Assembly (NCBI RefSeq): GCF_019837165.1
Contig: NZ_JAGYHC010000001.1
Coordinates: 2,108,001-2,172,000, forward strand
DNA: 64,000 nucleotides
Direction: 5' to 3'
Source of the DNA: Virgibacillus sp. NKC19-3
GTDB taxonomy: Bacteria; Bacillota; Bacilli; Bacillales; Amphibacillaceae
This document shows, in pieces, positions 36,701 through 46,892 of this stretch; the stretch's first letter is position 1, and the number at the start of each line of letters is the position of its first letter. The notes under the pieces were generated by a model. It was not told the DNA's origin. It did no database searches and saw nothing but the letters and a program-made list of their open reading frames with translations. Both the position numbers and the translations under genes were made by a program.

Positions 36701-37594
36701 ATGCTGAAATATGCTTTTGAGGATTTTTTTCACTTTCTCCGGGTAGAAAGAGGTTTATCTGATAATACGCTGGAGTCCTATGAGCGTGATTTGACAAATT
36801 ATAAGCATTATATGGAGCATGTCATATTAAAAACGGAATGGGACGCTGTGAATCGAAGCGACATCAGTAATTTTTTGTATATGTTAAAAGACAGTGGAAA
36901 ATCCTCTGCGACGATTTCACGTCACATTGCATCTATCCGATCATTCCATCAGTTTTTAATACGTGAGCAACTTGTAAATCAGGATGTTAGTTTACATATT
37001 GAAACACCTAAAAAAGCGAGAAAACTACCGGATACTTTATCTGAAAAGGATGTTGAATCATTACTGATGATCAGCGGAAATTCGCCTTTGAAAATTCGAA
37101 ATAAAGCAATGCTGGAATTACTTTATGCTACGGGCTTACGTGTAAGCGAATTAATAACATTAAAAATTGGTGATCTCCATCTTACAATGGGGTTTGTCCA
37201 GTGTATTGGAAAAGGTGGTAAAGAGAGAATTGTTCCACTTGGAAATGTTGCCAAAAGAGCTGTAGAGGATTATCTAAATCGTGCAAGAGGACGCTTAGTA
37301 AAACGACAGGTCGATGACAATGTTTTATTTGTCAATCAGCATGGTAGGGCCTTATCTCGGCAAGGATTCTGGAAAATACTTAAAACGGCTGCGAAAGAGG
37401 CAGGTATAACCCAGAAAATTACTCCACATACATTGCGGCATTCTTTTGCCACACATTTGTTGGAAAATGGTGCGGATTTACGTATCGTGCAAGAAATGCT
37501 GGGACATGTAGATATATCTACGACACAAATTTATACACACGTGACAAAAGCTAGATTAACAGATATATATAAGACGTATCATCCAAGAGCATAA
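36701..37594 (+). CDS. xerD: Site-specific tyrosine recombinase XerD
   Basis: Resolves chromosome dimers at dif with XerC. The protein is 297 aa. The N-terminal SAM-like domain is residues 1-90. Catalytic residues of the C-terminal domain are R147 (TGLRVSE), HTLRHSF (His and Arg), LGH and the nucleophile Y278 (IYTHV). AGGAG precedes the ATG. It continues the fur-yqzK-xerD order and is followed by deoB. Confidence 0.95.
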   Translation: MLKYAFEDFFHFLRVERGLSDNTLESYERDLTNYKHYMEHVILKTEWDAVNRSDISNFLYMLKDSGKSSATISRHIASIRSFHQFLIREQLVNQDVSLHIETPKKARKLPDTLSEKDVESLLMISGNSPLKIRNKAMLELLYATGLRVSELITLKIGDLHLTMGFVQCIGKGGKERIVPLGNVAKRAVEDYLNRARGRLVKRQVDDNVLFVNQHGRALSRQGFWKILKTAAKEAGITQKITPHTLRHSFATHLLENGADLRIVQEMLGHVDISTTQIYTHVTKARLTDIYKTYHPRA

Positions 37595-37683
37595 TTTTAT
37601 TTATAGAGGTCTGACATCATACAACTTAATTGTTGACATAGATCAAAGATAAATTGGGAATATAATTATAGGAGGTAATATAA

Positions 37684-38859
37684 ATGCAAAAATTTAAGCG
37701 CGTTTTTTTAATTGTAATGGATTCTGTTGGAATTGGAGAAGCCCCCGATGCAGAAAAATTTAACGACAAAGGTGCAGACACATTAGGACATATTGCCAAA
37801 CATATGAATGGGTTGCATATGCCAAACATGGGTGAATTAGGGCTTAGTAATATTAGAGAAATACAAGGAATTGAGAAAGCGGATTCTCCAAAAGCGCATT
37901 TTACGAAAATGCAGGAATCCTCAAATGGGAAGGATACAATGACAGGTCACTGGGAAATCATGGGTCTGAACATACAACAGCCATTTCGTACATTTCCTGA
38001 TGGTTTTCCAACTGCTTTAATAAATGAGTTAGAAGAAAAAACAGGTAGAAAGATCATTGGAAATAAACCGGCTTCTGGTACAGCGATTTTAGATGAACTT
38101 GGAAAAGAACAGATGGAAACTGGTTCAATAATCGTTTATACCTCTGCTGATTCTGTACTTCAAATCGCTGCACATGAAGAAATTGTTCCACTTAAAGAGC
38201 TGTATCAAATTTGTGAAATTGCACGCGAGCTCACATTGGATGAGAAATATATGGTAGGTCGTGTCATTGCTCGTCCCTTTGTAGGTGAACCAGGGTCTTT
38301 TCAACGTACGTCAAACCGGCATGACTACGCTTTAAAACCATTTGGTCGGACTGTAATGAATGAGCTTAAAGATGCAGAGCATGATGTGATTGCTTTAGGA
38401 AAAATCAATGATATATACGATGGTGAAGGTGTAACGGAAGCTATCCGTACAACGGACAATGAAGATGGAATGACAAAACTGGTTGAATCCATGCGTAAAG
38501 AGTTTACGGGTATTAGTTTTTTAAACTTAGTTGATTTTGATGCAAAATATGGGCATAGACGTGACCCTGAAGGTTACGGAAAAGCGCTGGAAGCATATGA
38601 TGCAAGGCTTCCGGAAGTGTTGGATAAACTTAGAGAAGACGATTTGTTAATCATTACTGCAGATCATGGGAATGATCCTATTCATCATGGAACCGACCAT
38701 ACACGTGAATATGTACCATTGATTATTTATCATTCAGCTATCACAGAAGGCAAGGAATTGCCATTAAGAGAAACTTTCGCAGATATTGGTGCAACCATAG
38801 CAGACAACTTTAAGGTCAGCATGCCTAAAAACGGGGAAAGTTTTTTAGACACCATTTAA
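37684..38859 (+). CDS. deoB: Phosphopentomutase
   Basis: Interconverts ribose or deoxyribose 1- and 5-phosphates in nucleoside salvage. The protein is 391 aa of the alkaline phosphatase superfamily. Metal ligands are in [13 protein letters not shown] near the N-terminus and ITADHGNDP with HGTDHTRE at the end; the central [11 protein letters not shown] is the family signature. AGGAGG precedes the ATG. It starts the nucleoside group deoB-punA-pdp. Confidence 0.96.
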   Translation: MQKFKRVFLIVMDSVGIGEAPDAEKFNDKGADTLGHIAKHMNGLHMPNMGELGLSNIREIQGIEKADSPKAHFTKMQESSNGKDTMTGHWEIMGLNIQQPFRTFPDGFPTALINELEEKTGRKIIGNKPASGTAILDELGKEQMETGSIIVYTSADSVLQIAAHEEIVPLKELYQICEIARELTLDEKYMVGRVIARPFVGEPGSFQRTSNRHDYALKPFGRTVMNELKDAEHDVIALGKINDIYDGEGVTEAIRTTDNEDGMTKLVESMRKEFTGISFLNLVDFDAKYGHRRDPEGYGKALEAYDARLPEVLDKLREDDLLIITADHGNDPIHHGTDHTREYVPLIIYHSAITEGKELPLRETFADIGATIADNFKVSMPKNGESFLDTI

Positions 38860-38880
38860 CAAGACATATATAACGTTTAT

Positions 38881-38940
38881 TTGCAACACGACGAGCACGA
38901 AGAGGGTTCATCAGCTGCCCTAAAGCGCGTGAAATGTGGT
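38881..38940. repeat. Degenerate copy of the 9.8-kb dispersed repeat
   Basis: TTGCAACACGACGAGCAC and the following GAGGG, CAGCTGCCCTAAAGCGCG closely track 9804-9855, with about one difference per 5-6 bases. It lies in the deoB-punA spacer. The left part and the inverted ends of the first copy are not recognisable here. Confidence 0.6.
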
Positions 38941-39093
38941 TTCGTATGCTACGCTCAACCAACATTCGCAAAAATAATTTCCACTACGCTGCAGTTTATA
39001 TCTTTTGTACTAAAAACAGGGTTTATAAAATGGTGGTTTTATTTTATAAGGCAATCGCTACATGTAACATTATTATAAAGGGGAGGAACTATC

Positions 39094-39915
39094 ATGGATC
39101 AAAGCGCTATTAAGGAAGCAAGTAAATATATAGAGGAAAAATTATCCGAGCAACCAACGATTGGCTTAATTTTAGGATCCGGACTTGGTGTATTGGGAGA
39201 AGAAATTGAAAAACCGGTAACAATTCCATACAATGATATTCCTCATTTTCCTGTATCAACTGTAGCCGGACATAAGGGGCAGCTTGTTATTGGATCATTG
39301 GAAGGAAAACAAGTAATAGCAATGCAGGGAAGGTTCCATTACTATGAAGGCTATTCCATGAAACAGGTAACATTTCCGGTTCGCGTTATGAAACAACTAG
39401 GAATTGATTCCATTATCGTAACCAATGCAGCTGGTGGAATAAATATTGGATTTAACCCTGGTGATTTAATGCTAATAACAGATCATATTAATAATATGGG
39501 AAGCAATCCTCTAATCGGTAAGAATAATAGCGAATTAGGCGATCGCTTTCCTGATATGTCACAAGTATATGATAAAACATATATACAACACGCAGAAACA
39601 GTTGCAGATGAACTTAGTATTGATGTAAAAAAGGGCGTATATGTTGGTAATACAGGGCCGACCTATGAAACACCAGCAGAAATTAAGATGCTTCGAACAC
39701 TTGGTGGAGACGCAGTAGGCATGTCTACAGTACCGGAAGTTACTGCTGCTAAACATGCAGGCTTACGAATACTTGGCATATCCTGTATTTCCAATATGGC
39801 AGCAGGCATATTGGATCAACCGCTAACCCATGCTGAAGTAATGGAAACCACTGAAAAAGTCAGACAGGATTTTTTACGATTTGTTAAAAACATAATTAGC
39901 AAATTACCAAATTAA
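39094..39915 (+). CDS. punA: Purine nucleoside phosphorylase
   Basis: Phosphorolysis of guanosine and inosine type nucleosides to base and ribose 1-phosphate. The protein is 273 aa, trimeric PNP type. The phosphate site is in [11 protein letters not shown], with [11 protein letters not shown] at about 77 and [15 protein letters not shown] at about 113; [12 protein letters not shown] is the purine-site signature. GGGGAGG precedes the ATG. Ribose 1-phosphate is passed to DeoB encoded upstream. Confidence 0.95.
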   Translation: MDQSAIKEASKYIEEKLSEQPTIGLILGSGLGVLGEEIEKPVTIPYNDIPHFPVSTVAGHKGQLVIGSLEGKQVIAMQGRFHYYEGYSMKQVTFPVRVMKQLGIDSIIVTNAAGGINIGFNPGDLMLITDHINNMGSNPLIGKNNSELGDRFPDMSQVYDKTYIQHAETVADELSIDVKKGVYVGNTGPTYETPAEIKMLRTLGGDAVGMSTVPEVTAAKHAGLRILGISCISNMAAGILDQPLTHAEVMETTEKVRQDFLRFVKNIISKLPN

Positions 39916-39935
39916 ATCGAGAAAGGTGGGGTATA

Positions 39936-41240
39936 ATGAGGGTATATGATGTTATTGAAAAAAAGCGAGATGGAAAAGCCCTAACACAAGAAGAAATACA
40001 ATTTTTTATTGATGGGTATACAAATGGTGAAATTCCGGATTATCAAGCGAGTGCTCTATTAATGGCCATTTATTTTCAAGATATGACCAAAGAGGAACGT
40101 GCTAATTTAACAACAGCCATGGTTAAATCCGGAGATCAAATTGACCTTTCTGCCATCTCCGGTATAAAAGTGGATAAACATTCCACTGGAGGAGTTGGAG
40201 ATACAACAACATTAATCCTGGCTCCTATGGTAGCCTCATTGGGCGTAGCAATCGCTAAAATGAGTGGGCGTGGACTTGGGCACACAGGTGGCACGATTGA
40301 TAAGCTTGAAGCAGTGCCAGGATTTCATACAGAAATAACAAATAACGAATTTATTGATCTTGTAAATAAAAATAAAGTCGCAGTTGTTGGTCAATCCGGT
40401 AATTTAACACCTGCTGATAAAAAAATATACGGGTTACGTGATGTAACAGCTACTGTAAATTCGATCCCATTAATCGCCAGTTCCATAATGAGTAAAAAAA
40501 TCGCATCAGGTGCGGATGCGATTGTATTAGATGTGAAAACTGGAGCAGGTGCTTTTATGAAAGATATTAGCGAGGCAAAGGAGCTTGCTAGTGCCATGGT
40601 TTCTATCGGAAATCAGGTGGGAAGAAGCACGATGGCGGTTATCTCCGATATGAGTCAACCACTTGGAAATGCAATCGGAAATGCCCTAGAAGTAAAAGAG
40701 GCTATTGAGACATTGCGGGGACAAGGACCTGAGGATTTAACTGAATTATGTCTGACGCTAGGCAGTCAGATGGTTGTATTAGCTAATAAAGCAAATAGCA
40801 TTGAAGAAGCAAGGGCGCGTTTAAAAGAAAACCTTATGAATGGAAAAGCGTTTGAACAATTTAAAATTTTCCTTGCTTCACAAGGTGGAGAAGTAAACGT
40901 AGCTGATTCCCCTGAGTTATTAGCGCAAGCTACTCATAAAATTGAATTGCCTTCCAAACAATCAGGAACAGTCGCAAACATTATTGCAGATGATGTTGGT
41001 ACAGCTGCAATGATGCTTGGCGCAGGAAGAGCTACAAAAGATTCAGAAATCGATTTAGCTGTAGGTATCGTTCTTCATAAGAAAGTCGGTGATGATGTAA
41101 AAGAAGGCGAGTCTCTACTAACGATACACGCGAACCGACAAGATGTGGAAGATGTGAAAGAAAAACTATATGCCAGTATTGTTGTCTCAAATACAGCAGT
41201 TCAAGCACCGAAGCTAATACATGATACGATAACAAAATAA
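39936..41240 (+). CDS. pdp: Pyrimidine-nucleoside phosphorylase
   Basis: Phosphorolysis of uridine, deoxyuridine and thymidine. The protein is 434 aa. [13 protein letters not shown] (about residue 81) is the phosphate-binding loop, followed by [18 protein letters not shown]. The C-terminal domain has the usual GAGR and HKKVGD segments. An AAGGTGGGG site precedes the ATG, 20 bp after punA. A strong terminator follows. Confidence 0.95.
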   Translation: MRVYDVIEKKRDGKALTQEEIQFFIDGYTNGEIPDYQASALLMAIYFQDMTKEERANLTTAMVKSGDQIDLSAISGIKVDKHSTGGVGDTTTLILAPMVASLGVAIAKMSGRGLGHTGGTIDKLEAVPGFHTEITNNEFIDLVNKNKVAVVGQSGNLTPADKKIYGLRDVTATVNSIPLIASSIMSKKIASGADAIVLDVKTGAGAFMKDISEAKELASAMVSIGNQVGRSTMAVISDMSQPLGNAIGNALEVKEAIETLRGQGPEDLTELCLTLGSQMVVLANKANSIEEARARLKENLMNGKAFEQFKIFLASQGGEVNVADSPELLAQATHKIELPSKQSGTVANIIADDVGTAAMMLGAGRATKDSEIDLAVGIVLHKKVGDDVKEGESLLTIHANRQDVEDVKEKLYASIVVSNTAVQAPKLIHDTITK

Positions 41241-41247
41241 CTAGGTG

Positions 41248-41276
41248 AAAAAGCACACATTTTAGTGTGCTTTTTT
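41248..41276 (+). terminator. Intrinsic terminator after pdp
   Basis: AAAAAGCACAC pairs with GTGTGCTTTTT, followed by T. Confidence 0.85.
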
Positions 41277-41287
41277 CCTGTATAGCG

Positions 41288-41316
41288 GTATAAAAAATAC
41301 CAATGATGGCAATCCT
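41288..41316 (+). promoter_or_regulatory. Candidate sigma-F/sigma-G promoter of dacF
   Basis: GTATA at 41288-41292, 15 bp, GGCAATCCT at 41308-41316. It partly fits the sigma-F consensus; dacF is a forespore gene in B. subtilis. Confidence 0.35.
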
Positions 41317-41346
41317 AAAATTATATAAATTGCTGGAGGTATAACG

Positions 41347-42528
41347 ATGAAAAAGTATGCTTTAATTGTCGGTATTATATTTTTGATGGTGTTTACTACA
41401 AGTTTTCCCATTTTTGCTGAAGAGGAAAGTGATGAAAACACTGACGATACAAACCTTGCATCAAATTCAAAATCGGCTATATTGATCGAACGTGATACAG
41501 GGAAATTACTTTTTGATAAAAATGCACATGAACAGCTTCCACCAGCCAGTATGACTAAAGTCATGACACTTCTATTAATTATGGAAGCACTGGATCAAGA
41601 GGACTTAGCGTATGATGAGATCGTGCGAGTAAGTGAACGAGCAGCTTCTATGGGAGGATCACAGATATTTCTTGAAGCCGGTGAGGAAATGTCTGTCGAA
41701 GAGCTACTAAAAGGAGTAGCTGTCGCATCCGGAAATGACGCTAGTGTAGCTTTGGCAGAAAGAATTGCAGGCAGTGAAGATGCTTTTGTCAAGCAGATGA
41801 ATGAAAAAGTAAAAGAATTAGGCTTGGAAAATACGCATTTTCAAAACACGACCGGATTACCAGCTGATGACCATTACAGTACAGCCTATGATATGTCTAT
41901 AATAGCAAAGGAGCTATTAAAATACGAAACGATAACAGATTATACATCTATTTATGAGGATTATTTAAGAGAAGGAGCAGATAATGAGTTCTGGCTAGTT
42001 AACACGAACAAATTGGTTCGTTCCTACTCTGGGGTTGATGGATTAAAAACTGGGTTCACGAACGATGCAAAATATTGTTTAACTGCGACTGCCAAAAAAG
42101 ATGATATGCGTGTAGTTGCAGTAGTACTAGGAGCAGAAACACCAAAAGATCGAAATGCGGATGTTTCTCAAATGCTTGATTATGCTTTTAATCAATTTGA
42201 CACCAAAAAGTTATTTGAGAAAGATCAAACGATTACAAACATGGAATTACTAAAAGCAGAAAATAAAGATATAAATATTGTAGCATCTCAATCCATTAGT
42301 ACCATTCATCCAAGGGGAGAATCGACAGAGAACCTGACGACAGCCGTAGATATTAATGAAACAATTGACCTGCCACTTAAAAAAGGAGATCCGGTAGGAA
42401 CTTTAACCGTAGAAAATGAAGGTGAAATCCTATCTGAAACCCCTTTAGTTGTAGATAGAGATATTGAAAAGGCCTCTTATTTTACATTTTTAAAAAGGTC
42501 TCTGCAGGAAATAGCGAAATCACAATGA
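41347..42528 (+). CDS. dacF: D-alanyl-D-alanine carboxypeptidase DacF
   Basis: Penicillin-binding protein 5-type enzyme that trims peptide side chains of spore peptidoglycan. The protein is 393 aa with a signal peptide of about 24 residues (cut near FAE). The active-site SxxK is S68-M-T-K71, SGN is in ASGNDAS and KTG is in DGLKTGFT. A C-terminal beta domain and a basic amphipathic end (FTFLKRSLQEIAKS) suit membrane attachment. GGAGG precedes the ATG. It lies upstream of spoIIAA, as in B. subtilis. Confidence 0.94.
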   Translation: MKKYALIVGIIFLMVFTTSFPIFAEEESDENTDDTNLASNSKSAILIERDTGKLLFDKNAHEQLPPASMTKVMTLLLIMEALDQEDLAYDEIVRVSERAASMGGSQIFLEAGEEMSVEELLKGVAVASGNDASVALAERIAGSEDAFVKQMNEKVKELGLENTHFQNTTGLPADDHYSTAYDMSIIAKELLKYETITDYTSIYEDYLREGADNEFWLVNTNKLVRSYSGVDGLKTGFTNDAKYCLTATAKKDDMRVVAVVLGAETPKDRNADVSQMLDYAFNQFDTKKLFEKDQTITNMELLKAENKDINIVASQSISTIHPRGESTENLTTAVDINETIDLPLKKGDPVGTLTVENEGEILSETPLVVDRDIEKASYFTFLKRSLQEIAKSQ

Positions 42529-42560
42529 ATGACTTCTAATTTCGTCGATTATCTTCTACT

Positions 42561-42569
42561 TTTGTCGCA
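42561..42569 (+). promoter_or_regulatory. 0A box before spoIIAA
   Basis: TTTGTCGCA differs by one base from the Spo0A target TTTGTCGAA. It ends 2 bp before the sigma-H -35 element. A second related TTCGTCGA is at 42541-42548. Confidence 0.5.
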
Positions 42570-42571
42570 AG

Positions 42572-42599
42572 GCAGGAATTGACCCATTCCATCAAGAAA
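42572..42599 (+). promoter_or_regulatory. Sigma-H promoter of the spoIIA operon
   Basis: GCAGGAATT at 42572-42580, a 12-bp spacer, CAAGAAA at 42593-42599. The -35 is a full sigma-H match; the -10 has two mismatches. spoIIA is a known sigma-H and Spo0A target. Confidence 0.6.
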
Positions 42600-42636
42600 A
42601 AATAGTGTGACATGGATTTTTGAAGGAGGAAGTTAA

Positions 42637-42990
42637 ATGAGTCTACGTTCACTATTTGATATTAAACAAGATGTATTAATCGTAAGGCTATCCGGTGAGT
42701 TAGACCATCACGAAGCAGAAGCACTACGGGATAAATGGAAAAACATGATGCAATCGAATGATGTAAAACATGTAATATTAAACTTAGAGTCCATGACATT
42801 TATGGACTCCTCCGGGCTGGGAGTAGTACTGGGGAGATATAAGGAAGTTCTGCAGGTTGGAGGAGAAATGGTCGTTTGCTCCGTCTCACCACCTGTTAAA
42901 CGATTATTCGAAATGTCAGGTTTATTTAAAATTGTTCGTTTAGAGGAGAACGAAGCATTTGCTTTAGAAACGTTGGGGGTGGCATCATGA
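42637..42990 (+). CDS. spoIIAA: Anti-sigma-F factor antagonist SpoIIAA
   Basis: STAS-domain protein that, when dephosphorylated by SpoIIE, pulls SpoIIAB off sigma-F in the forespore. The protein is 117 aa. The phosphorylated serine is S58 in MDSSGLG. AAGGAGG precedes the ATG. The stop overlaps the spoIIAB start (ATGA), so the two are coupled and made in matched amounts. Confidence 0.97.
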   Translation: MSLRSLFDIKQDVLIVRLSGELDHHEAEALRDKWKNMMQSNDVKHVILNLESMTFMDSSGLGVVLGRYKEVLQVGGEMVVCSVSPPVKRLFEMSGLFKIVRLEENEAFALETLGVAS

Positions 42991-43427
42991 AAAATGAAAT
43001 GTTTTTGGAATTTTCCAGTGTTAGTCAAAATGAGTCATTTGCAAGAGTAACTGTAGGTGCATTTATCACCCAGTTAGATCCAACAATGGAAGAGTTAACA
43101 GAAATTAAAACCGTCGTTTCTGAAGCGGTAACGAATTCCATTATTCACGGATATAACAACGAAGCACATCATACCATTTCTATTTCCTGTCAGTTATTGG
43201 AAGGAGAAATCGAACTAACGATAAAAGATAATGGAATTGGAATTGGTAATGTTAATGAAGCCTTGCAGCCCTTATATACATCTAAACCTGAACTGGAAAG
43301 ATCCGGAATGGGATTTACCATCATTGAAAACTTTATGGATACTGTAGAGGTTATATCACATCCTGGAGAAGGAACTACCGTAAATATGACAAAGCAATTA
43401 ATGAATAGTAAAACGGTTAGTAAGTAG
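42987..43427 (+). CDS. spoIIAB: Anti-sigma-F factor and kinase SpoIIAB
   Basis: Binds and inhibits sigma-F and phosphorylates SpoIIAA. The protein is 146 aa, GHKL ATPase fold. The N box is [13 protein letters not shown], the G1 box DNGIGI, and the G2-like segment RSGMGFTI. It overlaps spoIIAA by 4 bases and precedes sigF by 9 bp. Confidence 0.97.
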   Translation: MKNEMFLEFSSVSQNESFARVTVGAFITQLDPTMEELTEIKTVVSEAVTNSIIHGYNNEAHHTISISCQLLEGEIELTIKDNGIGIGNVNEALQPLYTSKPELERSGMGFTIIENFMDTVEVISHPGEGTTVNMTKQLMNSKTVSK

Positions 43428-43436
43428 GTTCTGCCT

Positions 43437-44192
43437 ATGGATGTGAATGTTAAAAACAATAGCCATAGTGAGGCATTAACGGATGAACAGGTGAAAGATT
43501 ATATTTTTAGGAGTCAGCAAGGGGACAAAGAGGCAAGAAACGTACTGGTAGAAAAAAATGTACGTCTTGTATGGTCTGTTGTGCAACGGTTTATTAATAG
43601 AGGATATGACCCTGACGATCTATTTCAAATCGGGTGTATTGGGTTAATTAAATCCATTGATAAATTTGATCTGTCTTATGATGTTCGTTTTTCCACATAT
43701 GCTGTTCCAATGATCATTGGAGAAATTCAGCGCTTTATTAGGGATGACGGCAGTGTGAAAGTGAGTCGTTCTTTAAAAGAAGTTGGTAATAAAATCCGTA
43801 AAAAGAAGGATGAATTAACAAAAAGCTATGGAAGGTCACCAACTGTAAATGAAATTGCTGATGCGCTTGAAATTTCAGCAGAAGAAGTGGTACATGCACA
43901 AGAAGCGTCTAAGTCACCACATTCCATTCATGAAACTGTCTTTGAAAATGATGGAGACCCAATCACCTTATTAGATCAGATAGCTGATCAGGATACAAAC
44001 TGGTTTGATAAGCTATCGTTGCAGGAAGCGATCAGGGGGTTAAATGAACGAGAACGGTTAATTGTGTACTTGCGTTATTATAAAGATCAGACACAGACAG
44101 AAGTAGCAGATAGACTTGGCATATCACAAGTTCAAGTTTCCCGTTTAGAAAAAAAAATCTTACAGGATATGAAAATAAATATGGATTTATAA
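43437..44192 (+). CDS. sigF: RNA polymerase sigma-F factor
   Basis: First forespore-specific sigma factor. The protein is 251 aa. Region 2 has DDLFQIGCIGLIKSIDKFD and FSTYAVPMIIGEIQRF; region 3 has KVSRSLKEVGNKI; region 4 is the helix-turn-helix TEVADRLGISQVQVSRLEK. It is the third gene of the spoIIA operon and is held inactive by SpoIIAB until septation. A weak GTAGG site precedes the ATG. A strong terminator follows. Confidence 0.97.
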   Translation: MDVNVKNNSHSEALTDEQVKDYIFRSQQGDKEARNVLVEKNVRLVWSVVQRFINRGYDPDDLFQIGCIGLIKSIDKFDLSYDVRFSTYAVPMIIGEIQRFIRDDGSVKVSRSLKEVGNKIRKKKDELTKSYGRSPTVNEIADALEISAEEVVHAQEASKSPHSIHETVFENDGDPITLLDQIADQDTNWFDKLSLQEAIRGLNERERLIVYLRYYKDQTQTEVADRLGISQVQVSRLEKKILQDMKINMDL

Positions 44193-44223
44193 AAAATCAT
44201 CACAGCCTGTGGTGATTTTTTTT
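44191..44223 (+). terminator. Intrinsic terminator after sigF
   Basis: AAAAATCATCACAG pairs with CTGTGGTGATTTTT, followed by a T run. Confidence 0.85.
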
Positions 44224-44283
44224 GATAAAAATTGTACTTCCGGCAAATACTATTTTTAACGACATACAAAGGATGATGGCAAC

Positions 44284-44901
44284 ATGGCTGAAATCGTTTA
44301 TTTACGTTTAAAAAAAAGTATAGAATTATCCATTATGCAACAGGTTCAGCTGAAAGATATTGCATATATATCCACTTCTTCGTCAAAGAAACGTAAATTA
44401 GAAAATACACCGATTTATCGGATTACGAAAAAAGACAAAAACATTGTAATTATTGACAGCTTTATCATTATAGATCATTTAAACAACGTATACGATGATT
44501 TGGAATTTCAGCTTATAGGCCCAACACAAACGATTATTCGCATCAATAAAAGTAAGAAAAGCCCTTCTATCGTAATTGTATCTTGCGTCTGGCTTCTTTT
44601 ATTTATAGGTTCCGCCATGACGATTATGAATTTTCATTATGACGTCAGTATGCAAGAAGTTCAACAAAGACTGCATTATTTACTTACGGGGGAGAATAAT
44701 GAATTTCCACTATGGATACAAATACCTTATTCTTTTGGATTGGGGATAGGAATGTTGTTATTTTTTAATCACTGGTTTAATAAACGATTTAATGAAGAGC
44801 CAAGCCCACTTGAAGTAGAGATATACAACTACCAGCAAGACCTTGATAATTATGTTAATCATTATGAAAATAAACTAAATGATACAAAACCTCCTACTTA
44901 A
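44284..44901 (+). CDS. spoVAA: Stage V sporulation protein AA
   Basis: Component of the SpoVA system that moves dipicolinic acid into the developing spore and out at germination. The protein is 205 aa. The N-terminal 90 residues are soluble; two membrane helices follow (about 98-118 and 144-162), with a short charged tail. Position after sigF and overlap with spoVAB match the B. subtilis operon. In related species it is a forespore sigma-G gene; I could not find a convincing sigma-G promoter. Confidence 0.88.
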   Translation: MAEIVYLRLKKSIELSIMQQVQLKDIAYISTSSSKKRKLENTPIYRITKKDKNIVIIDSFIIIDHLNNVYDDLEFQLIGPTQTIIRINKSKKSPSIVIVSCVWLLLFIGSAMTIMNFHYDVSMQEVQQRLHYLLTGENNEFPLWIQIPYSFGLGIGMLLFFNHWFNKRFNEEPSPLEVEIYNYQQDLDNYVNHYENKLNDTKPPT

Positions 44902-45307
44902 TTGCATTCAAATTATTATTGGGTTTGCTGGAGGACTTGCTGTTGGGGGAGGGTTTGTTGCCTTCTTAACTGTTCTTGGAATCATTCCGAGATTAATTCA
45001 ATTAACGAAAACCGAAAAAATAGTAAATGTTTATGCGACATGTGTAATTCTGGGTACATTATTTGGAACCTATCTGTCTTTTACTAATCTGACCTGGAAT
45101 CAACCAATTGCATTATTAGTACTCTGGGGAATATTTCATGGAGTATTTAATGGAATGCTTGCGGCAGCTTTAACAGAAGTTTTAAATGTTTTTCCGATTA
45201 TATCCAAAAGAATTAGGATGGAGAAATATATGCTATGGTTACTCATGGCTTTTGTCTTTGGTAAAATTGCCGGATCATTGTTTCAATGGATGTATTTCGT
45301 TACGTAA
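44879..45307 (+). CDS. spoVAB: Stage V sporulation protein AB
   Basis: Small membrane partner of SpoVAA. The protein is 142 aa with four hydrophobic segments (about 8-33, 48-68, 76-98 and 118-138) and a glycine-rich first helix (GFAGGLAVGGGFVAF). It overlaps spoVAA by 23 bases and has no clear ribosome site of its own, so it probably depends on translational coupling. The next gene is spoVAF; spoVAC, AD and AE are not here. Confidence 0.88.
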   Translation: MIQNLLLNCIQIIIGFAGGLAVGGGFVAFLTVLGIIPRLIQLTKTEKIVNVYATCVILGTLFGTYLSFTNLTWNQPIALLVLWGIFHGVFNGMLAAALTEVLNVFPIISKRIRMEKYMLWLLMAFVFGKIAGSLFQWMYFVT

Positions 45308-45333
45308 TGCCTTTCTAAGAATGGAGGATGTAC

Positions 45334-46815
45334 ATGAACAAAACAAATAATACAAGTCCCATTTCTGCTAAATTACGTGATAATGAAGCATATATGAAAG
45401 AGCGAGTTGGATTTGATGTTTCATTCGATCTTGGTTTTCGAGAAATCAGCGTGTTAAAAAATAACATACAAATGTATTATGTAAATGGGTTAGTTGATGA
45501 TGTTATTGTACAGCAGATAATGGAGACATTGGTCGAAGTTAATGATTTTGAGAGCAATAGGAAGAAGATTCCTGAAATTATAAAAAATCGTCTCGTACAC
45601 CATCAAGTCGAGAAGGTTAAAAACATGGATGAAGTGGTAGATGAAGTACTATCTGGATTGATTTGTGTATTCATTGACGGAGCAAATTATGCCTTTATCA
45701 TTGACGTTCGACACTATCCTGGAAGAACGCCGGAAGAACCTGATACAGAAAGGGTCATTAGAGGTTCCAGGGATGGTTATACCGAAAACATAATAGAGAA
45801 TGCAGGCCTGACAAGAAGAAGAATACGTGACGAGCGACTTCGTATGGAAATGTTAAAGGTAGGGGAACGTTCGAAAACCGATGTGTGCATTAGCTATTTG
45901 CAAGATGTGGCAGATGATGATTTCATTAAAACAGTAAAAGAAAAAATTAATGCCATTGAGATTGATGGCATTTCGATGGCAGATAAACCGTTAGAAGAGT
46001 TTATCATGGAGCGAAAAACATCTCCATTCCCTTTAGTGAGATATACAGAAAGACCGGATGTTGCAGCAAATCACATATTGGAAGGACATGCACATATTAT
46101 CGTTGATACCTCTCCTAGTACCATTATTCTTCCTACTACTTATTTTGACCATTTGCAACATGCTGAGGAATTTCGACAAGCCCCTGCTATTGGAACCTTT
46201 GTCAGGATGGTACGATTTTTAGCTGTATTTGCTTCGATGTATCTTTTACCAATATGGTTGTTATTTAGCCTTGAACCAACCTTGCTTCCTCAAGGACTGG
46301 AGTTTATAGGACCAACAGATGAAGGAAATGTTCCTATAACGGTACAAATAGTTCTGGGGCTTCTGGGAATGCAATTTCTTCGTCTAGCCGCCATTCATAC
46401 TCCTACTGCTATTGCTACTTCTATGGGACTGATTGCCGCGGTATTGATTGGAGAAATTGCGATTGATGTAGGGCTGTTTACTTCTGAAGTGATTTTATAT
46501 GTGTCTATCAGTGCTGTAGGTTCTTATGTGACACCAAGCTATGAATTAAGCATAGCCAACCAAATTGTCAATGTTGCTTTAGTTATACTAACCGGGCTCT
46601 TTGGTTTAATTGGCTTTATGATTGGACTTGTCATACATGTATTACTTTTAGTACGCCTAAGATCATTGAAAACACCCTATTTATGGCCATTTATTCCATT
46701 TAATGCAGAGGCCATGTTACGTGTTTTAATTCGTATTCCAGTTCCATATTCAAATAAAAGACCGAGTATCGTTCATCCAAAAAATAATTACAGACAACCT
46801 ATAAAAAAGAGCTAA
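45334..46815 (+). CDS. spoVAF: Spore germination protein SpoVAF (GerA family)
   Basis: Homologue of the A subunit of GerA germinant receptors, encoded in spoVA operons; it is thought to help amplify germination. From ATG 45334, 6 nt after GGAGG, it is 493 aa; an ATG at 45328 is too close. A soluble N-terminal domain covers about 1-285 (FDLGFREISVL, VFIDGANYAFIIDVR). Four to five membrane segments follow (about 290-440), with LRLAAIHTPTAIATSMGLI, then a basic tail. It ends at a strong terminator and precedes lysA, as in B. subtilis. Confidence 0.9.
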   Translation: MNKTNNTSPISAKLRDNEAYMKERVGFDVSFDLGFREISVLKNNIQMYYVNGLVDDVIVQQIMETLVEVNDFESNRKKIPEIIKNRLVHHQVEKVKNMDEVVDEVLSGLICVFIDGANYAFIIDVRHYPGRTPEEPDTERVIRGSRDGYTENIIENAGLTRRRIRDERLRMEMLKVGERSKTDVCISYLQDVADDDFIKTVKEKINAIEIDGISMADKPLEEFIMERKTSPFPLVRYTERPDVAANHILEGHAHIIVDTSPSTIILPTTYFDHLQHAEEFRQAPAIGTFVRMVRFLAVFASMYLLPIWLLFSLEPTLLPQGLEFIGPTDEGNVPITVQIVLGLLGMQFLRLAAIHTPTAIATSMGLIAAVLIGEIAIDVGLFTSEVILYVSISAVGSYVTPSYELSIANQIVNVALVILTGLFGLIGFMIGLVIHVLLLVRLRSLKTPYLWPFIPFNAEAMLRVLIRIPVPYSNKRPSIVHPKNNYRQPIKKS

Positions 46816-46833
46816 TTAATGGTTAGCTCTTTT
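46805..46833 (+). terminator. Intrinsic terminator after spoVAF
   Basis: AAAAGAGCTAA pairs with TTAGCTCTTTT, followed by ATTTTTTT. Confidence 0.85.
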
Positions 46834-46892
46834 ATTTTTTTATGTAATATGATAAAGTTTTTTTAACTTTAATGAAACAATGGAGGAAAATG

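Noticed and set aside
37633-37666. TTGACA and TATAAT before deoB as a sigma-A promoter
   Set aside because: Both hexamers are perfect but the spacing is 22 bp, outside the usual range; deoB may use another site.
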